Source of the DNA: Paracentrotus lividus
Lineage: Eukaryota; Echinodermata; Echinoidea; Camarodonta; Echinidae
Assembly: GCA_940671915.1 (NCBI GenBank)
Contig: CALNVZ010002100.1
Location: 7,001,664 to 7,065,663, forward strand
DNA length: 64,000 bases
Direction of reading: 5' to 3'
How positions within the stretch are numbered: the first letter of the stretch is position 1; every line of letters starts with the position of its first letter. Of this stretch, positions 55,194 through 64,000 are shown piece by piece. The translations under genes and the position numbers were made by a program. The notes under the pieces were generated by a model, which worked only from the letters and a program-made list of their open reading frames with translations, had not been told where the DNA came from and ran no database searches.

Positions 55194-55531
55194 CAGTGTG
55201 TCCCAGAAAGAACTATACACATTTGAAATGGCTACCAAATAAGAATTATATGGTTCTTGGAGAGAAAGATTTATGTGTAGATAAACCTCATATCCTCAAC
55301 TATTATTTGACACCAAAAAGTCGGAAAATGATGCATGCATCAATGAGCAATGCCCACTTTTGTGAAGGACACAAAAACGATGCTGCACAGGAATTCGCTA
55401 TGCATTTACCACCTTTTGGTGTCAAAAAATAGTTGAGGATATGAGCGTTATCCACATATATTTCTTTCCCCTCAAGAACCATATATTTGTTAGCCATTTC
55501 AAAAGTGTATAGTTCTTTCTGGGACACACTG
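55194..55531. mobile_element. mariner-like MITE, 338 bp, long terminal inverted repeats
   Basis: CAGTGTGTCCCAGAAAGAAC at the left matches the complement of the right end exactly, and the inverted match continues inward for over 100 bp (ATGGTTCTTG, CTCAACTATT, TTTGACACCAAAA). TA flanks both ends. This structure fits a deletion derivative or MITE of Tc1/mariner type. Two small opposing open frames simply read the two arms. Confidence 0.88.
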
Positions 55532-55889
55532 TAGATTATTGACAGGTTTGTGAGATGACAATTGCTTCGTGATTAATTGAATGACTAATTTAGGCCCTGG
55601 ACTACACATCATACCTCACCCTCCCCCGAACATCAAACTCTATTGGCCTAACCCTTCAACTCAGACAAAATAAAGCCTGGAACAATTGTCACGAGAGTAA
55701 AATTATGACATGTGCTCATACAGGGGTAATACTTTTCTGAAATGATGAAATAATAGAATACCATTCCAAAATCTGATGCCTGTGATCAAATGAACTTTTG
55801 TCTTGATACAAGACTACTGATTGGTATTGCATTGATTGAGCAAAGAATCAAAACAAAAAGATACATTGACTGATCAATGTTAATAGCTA

Positions 55890-56275
55890 TGTCCACATCG
55901 GGGTTTTTAGTTCTCGAGGATTGTATCCCTAAGAATTTAAACCCAGACGGCTTATTCTAGAGTCGGGTTCACACAGAGTGCTTATCCTCAAGGATATCCT
56001 CGAGGATAAGCGAGAGGTTCGATGACCGGAAGTACAAGATGTAGGTAGCATGCGCCATTTATTTCCCCGTACTATTCGGCTATGTCGCTTGACTGAACTG
56101 GAAGTTTAACCGTTACAAGAGGTCAATCTTATCCTCGAGAACATGAAACTCCAAGTTAAAATCGTAACATAAACACCGAGTGCGTCCACATGGGCCTTAA
56201 CTCCAAGTTAACTCTGAGTTATCGTCGAGGATAACTTAGAGTTAAGGCTTGTCGTGTGAACGATACTATAAAGGG
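55890..56275 (-). mobile_element. foldback repeat family (AACTCCAAGTTA), copy 1
   Basis: Rich in paired words CTTATCCTCGAGG, ATCCTCGAGGATAAG and CCTTAACTCCAAGTTA against TAACTTAGAGTTAAGG. Its right part (56120-56268) matches, reversed, the copy at 60027-60253, including GTATCGTTCACAC-type ends. Confidence 0.7.
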
Positions 56276-57984
56276 TTAGTCATGGTAAAGATACCCTTCT
56301 CAACAGCTGATAACCTTCGCTCTTCTCTGTACCCCCTGCAGAATAGCAAGAGGATTTACGTATTAACACTGTAGGGTGTCAGGGCTTAAATCGCTTAAAG
56401 AGCTTTATAGGCCTATATGTGAATATCAAAGGGAGAAATCTATATTTGTGTAGGCCTCTACATTTGTGACATACACATTTACTCATTTAATCCATGTACT
56501 GATTCAAATTGGAAATTTTTTTAAATTAAAATTTGAAGCTCCTTGGTTAAATGAGACCGTATAAATGTTAAAAGAGTTTGAGATCCTTGATCTAAAATTG
56601 TACATGCTTGAATAATTCTGAAGCTAGATGAAAGTTATACAAAACTTATTCTAGTATTTATATGGCAGAATGGTGTAGACATAATGACAATATTAAACAC
56701 AACCATATATATTTCTTTGGACGGGAAATGCGATTGGACTACAGTTGTCTATAGAAATTAAATTGGATTTATACGATAATCTCAATAACCGTTTTGTTTG
56801 TTCAAAAGAATCAAGTTAAGGGGAAACTCACAAACCTTGCCAAAATGTCTGATCATCTGGCCTCTAACTATGATTCATTTGTAGCATAAATATCAAATGT
56901 CTCTCATACAGTAGGAAACATGTGTCACATTCAGTAGGCTTTGTTAACAATAACATGATACAATATGTTTCAAATGTTACTTCTACCCACATTTCATCAT
57001 ACCTGGGAGAAAAGGAAATCCCCTCCTAAACCCCCCCCCCCAAACAAATTAATAAAATAAACACAAATGGCCCATATTTCAAAGACAGGTTTGACTTAAA
57101 CCGTGGTAACTGACTTCCCAGTGAATTCTTAAGACTGGTTTTGTTAACAAACAAGAACATTCAGGAATCAAAACACACAATCACTCTAATCTTGAAACTT
57201 GAATTTCCAAAACCCCTTTTAATTTTTTTTAGATTTATGATCTGTTGAAGGTACCAGGGAGAACTATGAACTAGATCTCATTATGTTGTATATGAAATAT
57301 TAACCCATGTCAACAAAGATAAGATTATAGTTTGTACTTTGACCCATGCTCAAACACTAAAAGACAGATTTATTGCCTTTTATGGCAAGCCTCTGATAAT
57401 CAAGTTCAAATTCCTCCATATCCTGTACAACCTTGCACATCATGTCACGGTCGTTAATCTATGCTCCCCCAGATCTTTATTGCTAACAAATATTTCCTGG
57501 TGATTTCTAAAAGTTACACAGCTTTTGGGGATACTTCAAATCCTGAAATGGTTGAACTTCCAGCAAATTCTTTCTTGGATGCAATTTTACATGCTGGATT
57601 AATAACTTCTCAAAAATTAACACTGAGCCCTTTTCTTTTCTATTAGCTATGAAACAGGAAACAGCTCTTTACTTAGCTATGAAAGAAGAAAATATCTAGA
57701 TTCATCTTTTGAATATCTCCAGGCACTTCTAAACAAGCAGCTTCATCACTTGGCCTGTTTCCAGTTTTGCAATTTAGCAGACAGAAAACTGAAAGATAAA
57801 CCAGGCGCCTCTTTCTATAAAGCCATTGCTAGATAAAATGAAACCAGCACTTCACAAGCGACATGAATATTCCACCCTCTTTCTCTCTCTCTCTGCCTGA
57901 CTTGTTATAGGCAGGTTCCATGTACTCTGCCATACAACTTGATTTCAGTTGAACTGATATTTCCATAGATGTAGATAAAATCCC

Positions 57985-58287
57985 GGGAAAAGGGCCTGTT
58001 CATGCTTCAAAATTAGACCATAGTTCATCCTATATGTTTTGGTATAACGTGACAAACTCCAATATGAATGCAAATAGGGTGAATTTAGCATGCACCAATC
58101 TACTGACAAAACAACCCTGTCCACACTTCGTACTTATACCACAGTTTGTAATGTGTCATGGCAAGAAGACTGTCCATAAAAGAACTTTAATAACAAATAG
58201 AGGAATGCGAACAGGGTGAGATGTACTATGCACCAGTCAAATTGACAAGACAAGTCTGTTCACACCTGAATATCATGTCACAGTTTT
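57985..58287. repeat. diverged tandem repeat, about 140-bp period, two full and one partial copy
   Basis: 58051-58147 and 58190-58287 share GAATGC.AA.AGGGTGA, ATGCACCA, GACAA.AC and CACAGTTT; 57985-58025 resembles the last part of the unit. Confidence 0.65.
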
Positions 58288-59606
58288 ATTACGCTTTACT
58301 GGTAACAAAACTGCTAATCTAAAATACCTCATGAACAAACTGCAATGTAAATGGATTTGGAAGGGTTGATCCTCACTGAAAAGCAACACAGAGAAATAAT
58401 GTTTGTTTTTTTTTTCCTGCTCTTGCGCAGTGCGAACACAACCAAAATTAGACTGCATCAGAGCAAACCGGTTTGTATAACGCATCCACTCCGTCTTTTT
58501 TCTCATAAAGCATTTCACTCTGAATGTCTTGTTATAAGATAGTGACATCACATCTCAATATAACTTCCTGACCTTGAACTTCAATATAGAGAATCAATTC
58601 ATGAAAGAGAGAGAAACAGAGGGAGGTACATGCTAGGGCTAATACAACAGGTTCTGTGACTAAACGTACAGAACATCTTCAAAAAAGGAAATGAAAAATG
58701 GCACAAACATTGGGGCATGCCTTCATCCCTTCAGGTCTCACTGCACTTTTCTTAATTGCGACATTTTCAAGTCCAATAAGCATGTTGTGCGGGATCCATG
58801 TTACATGAGGCAGGCACGGTAATGAGCTCCAGCGTGCCACGAGCATGAAGATAAAGTTGATTTGAATATTGGATGGCAGTAGTGGAAGCTGTTTTTCAAT
58901 CATTCCCTGTTTAGAGCTTTATTGGGGAGTAAATTTGCTCCGTTATCTTGTCCTCAGGTGATACAAGATACGAGGAGTGAGAGGGTTTGCTTTTCCTGCT
59001 CAACAGGATTTTACTCCCAAGTATGGCACGCAATCAATGAGAGCTATCATGAAAGATTTTAATGTATTCCAGCAGACAAAAATATTGGTATCTCCGCCTT
59101 TTACCTTCTTTGAAAAATCAATAAAACACTAAATAACACAAAAGAAAAAGCAAGGAAAGATAAGATATGCAATAAAAATATATTTGGAACAAAAATATGT
59201 ATTTATGTATAATTTGGAACTGAAAAGGATTGATTCTACTTTTAATATCAGTACAGCAATGGACAAATATTGATGACACAACTACAGGAGAGACAGGTTT
59301 TATGTGTTTAAAATTTTGTCCATAGTAAGTTTTCCTCTCTTAAATTAACAATAAAGAATGTTTGATTGAATTCATGACTTTGCATGATGGTTGGTGACAG
59401 ATTGACTGACATGTTACACAACTTCTCTGATCTCATAATGATTTTCTGTTTACACCTCAAGTTTAGAGTTACTGGTTGAGTGCAGTTCATGGTGTAAACA
59501 AGCTTCAGGCTCCTACATGTGTGGGGGTGGAGAAATGGGAGCGTGTGGGGTTGGAAAGCGTGTGGTGGGATGAGGTAAAGAAGAAATAAACACAGCAGGC
59601 AAAGAG

Positions 59607-59611
<5 letters not shown>

Positions 59612-59637
<26 letters not shown>
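59612..59637. repeat. (GA)n microsatellite
   Basis: Pure GA dinucleotides; a shorter GA run lies at 59733-59750. Confidence 0.93.
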
Positions 59638-60026
59638 TAATTATTAGAGAGCGAGAGACAAGAAAATAATGATATGATAGAGAGGATAGGAGAGAGAAAG
59701 ACAAATAAAAAATATGAAGAAAGATCAACAGAAAGAGAGAGAGAGAGAGGATCAGCCAAAAAAAAAAAAAATTAATGAGAGGGCTAATATTGAGCTGAAG
59801 TGAGAACAAAGCAAGAAACAAATGAGACAATTTTGGGGAGCAAAATGGATGATTCACGAGATGCTGAACAGAGAAAACAACAATCACATGTTGGGGGAAA
59901 GCTATATAAAGCAAAATTACTCATCGTAAGCTCAAAATCAAAACACAGACAGGTAGTATGAGAGGTGACTGAAGGCATTAATGTTCTTTGTTGAGAGAGA
60001 GAATGGTGACAAAACAGTGACACATA

Positions 60027-60253
60027 AGTATCGTTCACACAACAAGCCTTAACTCCAAGTTATCCTCGAGAACTTGGTCCTTGAGGACAACTTGGAGTTA
60101 AGGCCCGTGTGGACACACTTGGAGTTTATGTTCTCAAGGACAAGTCGGGGTTCATGTTCTCGACAGATCTTAGGGTTAAGGCTCGAAACTCCACGCGGTG
60201 GGTGGTCTCCAACCGTGTGGACAAGATTTTAACTTGGAGTTTCATGTTCTTGT
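60027..60253 (+). mobile_element. foldback repeat family (AACTCCAAGTTA), copy 2
   Basis: Starts near GTATCGTTCACAC. A strong hairpin at about 60049-60103 pairs CCTTAACTCCAAGTT with AACTTGGAGTTAAGG, with one mismatch in 21 bases of arm. It ends abruptly where a Harbinger-like element begins. Confidence 0.75.
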
Positions 60254-60368
60254 GTTCGCGGAGACGTCTCTGAGATATTTCATGAGTTCCGGAAACTACT
60301 TTGAAACTGCTTTGAGATAGTTTTTGAAAATCGTCGCGGAGACGTCTCCGCAAAGTGAGATACCACCC
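60254..60368. mobile_element. truncated Harbinger-like MITE, subfamily B
   Basis: Begins inside the element at TTCGCGGAGACGTCTC and ends with AGTGAGATACCACCC. The left terminal sequence (GGGTGGTATCTCAC) is missing, so this copy is broken or fused to the repeat at 60027-60253. Confidence 0.8.
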
Positions 60369-63300
60369 TTCGACCCAATATTCGAGCTTTTGTTTTCTAT
60401 GTTTTGTAAGCAAGTGCATACAAAATAGGTAGGCCTATATAATTCAAATAGAGTCAAAAGGAGGTCTGTATACCATCTTCCTTCAACTATCTCCCAGGGC
60501 ATCAAAAATCATTGAATCATAGGTGAAATGAAAATGCAAGCAGACAATTGAAACCTTGTGGCTGACCCGACAGTGACCCAGGGTCATGACCCTTCTCTGC
60601 AGGAAGAACATCAAATCAAGACTCGTGGGTTGAAGAAAATATCTTACAGAATGCCCAACCAATCAGAAACAGAGTCCAATGCTAAATCTGCAGAATGTTT
60701 GGATAAAGAAATACTCAGCAAAAAAATATATCCCAGATATACCTGTTTGTACCTCAGATATAAATGCATTAGTTCTGAGAGCCAATAAGTCATTGACTCA
60801 TATACTTTTAAAAAGGTTTCACATCCCTTTAAATCCCAGCATAGATCTACATTATGATGTTATTAAATTTAAAATATTTGACATACCATCACCTATGAGT
60901 TGAATGTTTGAACCCAGTATGTTTTTGCATTTTTTCTATATTTTTAAGGACAGGATAAAAACATGTCCCTTAATACACAAAGGCCATTTTCTAAGATCCC
61001 CCCCCCCTCAGAATAAATTTAAAAGGTAGAAAAAAAAAAAAAGATTGTATCACCATAAAATTTCATTATTAAAAAAATATATAGGCCAATATATATACAA
61101 AATACATACACCCGATGTTAATTACAATCCTCTTTCCACTCGGGGTCAATATACCTTCATCTTGGACATTTTAGGGGGAAACCCTCATTGTTCACAACTC
61201 ATGAACACCTTTGAACAATTTTCCAAATAGGTTCAATATTTATGACCGAACTTCCCTGGAAGCCCACAAACCACTAGATTATCCCTCCACCCCTTACTCC
61301 AGAAACCCTCAATATATGACCACAAATAAATTGAGTTTGAGTGCTCCCATCCAGTCTAAAGTCCACTGTCATCCAATAACCTTTGACCTTGAATTCAAGA
61401 GCAGATAGTCCATTTCAGGCTTCCGGACCTTTCATCACGGTCCACAGGAGTACGAGACTAAATTGAAACGTGATGATGACTTTTGGAAATATGTCCTCTT
61501 TTGGAGAGTTGTGATTAATTTGGTTGAACAGAAGTTAAAAAGCAAAACTAAACTAATTTTTTGACATAACTTGATGAGATCTGCTTTAAAATATATCTAT
61601 AAAATTAGGTATCTAGAAATGGTTAGAATAAGGAGGAAAAAAACGTACTCTATAATATTGTCTATTTAAAATGACACAAACAAAAATATGAAACAGTAAG
61701 GATATTACCATGAAACATCTGAAATTGCACCATTAAGGATGAACATCTATGAGAATCAAGAGGAATATTTTTTATTTTAAATATTTGTGTTAAATCAACT
61801 TTATCAGCGGGCATATCGTCTGTTAAGAGCCATAAGGGCGCCATTGCAGATCAAAGATATTCCGTTTGGAGCCATAAGGGCGCTATTGCTGTACAAAGTC
61901 AATGTATACCATATTTATGTGCAGTTTTTATTGTCTTTAATTGTACAGACGGGGCCCCTTGGAAGAGCAATACTCAATACTCGTTATTGAATACTCATTA
62001 TTGAAAGGGCCACCCTGTATAAAGAAGAATTAAATAAATAACAACAAAAAAATACAAAAACAGTATACTATAAACAAACTAATTCAAATTCCAATCAGAC
62101 ACTATTATGAAATGAAGCTTTATTTTGGAAGGTCTTGACCGTGCTTCTAGCATAACATAAAACCTAAAAGATAAGATGAAGATCACTTCACTTACCTCTC
62201 AGCAACTCATGGTCTAGGCTTGCGTTAAAAACACCATCCAGCAGGGACAAAGAAAACAGTTTTGCAGCATAAATATATTCCACAGATAATATGATCCAAT
62301 ACATTGATAAAGCTAAAATATTATGACAAGTCCATCTTCATCTTATCTCAGATGCAAGCAAAACGGGATGACATCTATCCTATAAGCATCAACATCACAC
62401 TCCTTACTGAAATCAAACATCGAGTCCATTTCAATGCCAAAAGTAAAACTGGCCTCCAGGAAATGAAAGCTTTTGAAATATTATTTTTTTGTCCCTCTTT
62501 CTTCTCTCAAAACTAGGTTTTGTGATGGATGTTGGCAGAGAATCAGTAGAGGACGAACAGGTGCACCATGGGAAAGCGCTGAATGATATATCGCCAAAAA
62601 GCAGGGGAAAACAAGAGAGGGATTTTTAAAAATTGGTTTGAGATGGCAAGAGCCTACACAGGTGAAATTGAAATAGACGTGATATGTGTTATAGCATACA
62701 CACGCATACACACGCTTCCATCACTGTCCATTAGGTATTATTGGACTGTACCATCTTTGCAACAAGATGGGGGAGTTCAAGTGGGCCAACTGGAGGGACA
62801 GCTTGCATCATAAACTGAGATACATGAGGATGTTATAACATGAAGGGAGAGCTGGGTTTTTTTTTAATTCGACAAATCAATCAGACCTTTTTTATTCGCA
62901 GGATAACTCTGGAGGTACCTGACAAAATTGAGAATCAGGATTGCAGGGCAGGCTTATTAAGTGTGTGTAAGAGTCTCGCTCATGTGAGGGATGATCAAAT
63001 TGGTTTTACTCCGGACAGGTTGAGAGGGGGAGGGTGAAATAAAGATGGAAGAGACCCTGCATGTAATTGGATGGCCGATCCATTGATTTTCACAGAAATG
63101 GAAAACCAATACCTAGTGCTTTGTGGGTACCTTTATTAATACATCGTCTCTTTTGTTTCAAGGGCTGACCAGAGCGTCTTATACAAACCTGTGCTTAAGT
63201 GCAAACAATGCTTTCTACCGGTTACATCTATGCTGAATAATTTGAAACATAATTGCTTCCCTACTGTTAACCTGGAAATGTGTCTCGCTCATGACTCAAA

Positions 63301-64000
63301 TATGCCCGGTGAATGACCAAGATGATGAATTTTATTTCTTGCGAAATGAAAAATCTTATTACTTGGGGTGTAAAACTCAAATCTCCAATAAAAGCATGTT
63401 CATTATCATATCAATAGAAGTTACAACCAGTTCGGTAACAGTGGCGGATCCAGGATTTCATGAGGGGGGGGGGGGCAAAAAATTTGGAATTTGAGGTTTT
63501 GGTACACCCAAATTTTTTTCCCGTCATAACGGGCGAGCAAAAAGGTACATCAAACCTTTTTCACGTCACACTGGTCGTGCGATAAGCGGGGGTGGGGGTG
63601 GGGGGGGGGGCTGGATCCACGTATGGGTAATAAGCAACAATGAGAAATGTACTCGACCCCCAAACTACAAAAAAATCCATATATTGCACTCTGGGTACAA
63701 AACAGATGACTATAATTTATTTACACAATTTGAATTTATACCTTGTATTAGGTTTATACTTTTTTGTATTGTGGATTCTTTGAATGTTCCTTTGCCAATC
63801 TCTCACTATTTTATTACGTGCATTGCTCCCCTAAAAGTATGAAATATTATTCAGCAAACTTTCTAATAAAAGTTTTGCTGGTCTTAAAATAACATAGTCC
63901 ACAAATTGTTACTGGTTTTTCACACCAACATAATCACAAGCATTGTCGTTACAACTGCTCACAAAACTATTGGCAAATTATGAATACATTTCCCACAAAA
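60369..64000. other. AT-rich DNA, no gene recognised
   Basis: Contains a 42-bp-spaced pair of AGCCATAAGGGCGC words (61827-61888), short C-runs (about 60997) and the GGATCCAGG repeat at 63439-63625. Open frames of 60-76 codons look random. Confidence 0.45.
63439..63625. repeat. dispersed repeat with GGATCCAG inverted ends and G-runs
   Basis: Left end CAGTGGCGGATCCAGG, right end CTGGATCCACGTATG; the ends pair imperfectly. Each lies beside a run of ten or more G. AAAAAGGTACATCAAACC and CGTCATAACGGGCG lie inside. Probably a small non-autonomous element. Confidence 0.6.

Larger units (their letters stand above)
56276..60026. other. AT-rich DNA, no gene recognised
   Basis: Contains diverged tandem repeats at 57985-58287 and GA-rich microsatellites at 59612-59637 and 59733-59750. 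Opposite-strand frames over the GA tracts are low complexity. Confidence 0.45.

Noticed and set aside
57357-57443. 28-codon minus strand frame (MMCKVVQDMEEFELDYQRL..) that looks helical
   Set aside because: Preceded by an in-frame stop, with only a weak acceptor and no recognised family; too short to support.
59513-59914. 133-codon minus strand frame
   Set aside because: Ser/Leu/Phe low complexity from GA microsatellites read on the other strand.

Overview
This is a window of animal nuclear DNA: AT-rich, intron-rich and full of short non-autonomous transposons and tandem repeats. No bacterial, viral or organellar features were seen. The one gene I can support is a conserved animal gene on the minus strand. 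The style of the repeats (many small foldback elements, short tandem duplications) and the single IQSEC-type gene suggest a marine deuterostome invertebrate such as an echinoderm (sea urchin or relative). The organism call is inference; the gene call is not.

The gene is IQSEC/BRAG, an Arf guanine-nucleotide exchange factor with an IQ motif, a Sec7 domain and a PH domain. Thirteen coding exons were placed by hand from 47949 down to 7203. Every junction has GT..AG ends and compatible phase, giving one open frame of 4,200 nt (1,399 residues plus stop). Exon 1 (47792-47949) is a tentative start exon joined by phase alone. Exons 2-13 (32352 down to 7203) are well supported by family similarity: the segment leading into the IQ motif, the IQ motif, the Sec7 domain with its glutamic finger, the PH domain and a serine-rich tail. 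The first intron is about 15.4 kb.

Layout on the + strand. 1-324: unremarkable. 325-4220: a 3.9-kb pyrimidine-rich minisatellite with a 20-bp unit, which creates long false ORFs. 4221-7202: region downstream of the gene and probable 3' UTR, with one copy of a 230-bp inverted-repeat element. 7203-47949: the IQSEC gene, whose introns hold four PIF/Harbinger-like palindromic MITEs, a piggyBac-like MITE with TTAA duplications, a TA-flanked MITE, an interleaved foldback (order A-B-A'-B'), several tandem duplications and microsatellites. 47950-64000: upstream DNA with no gene I can support. It holds a 19-copy 60-bp tandem array (51047-52192), a mariner-like MITE (55194-55531), two copies of a foldback family (about 55890-56275 and 60027-60253), the latter abutted by a fifth truncated Harbinger-like copy, and more dispersed repeats.

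No new multi-gene system is visible. The most interesting signals are the family of GAGACGTCTC-rich palindromic elements, the insertion of elements within about 35 bp of two adjacent 5' splice sites, the A-B-A'-B' inverted repeat, and an unusual Thr at the conserved Asn of the Sec7 domain.
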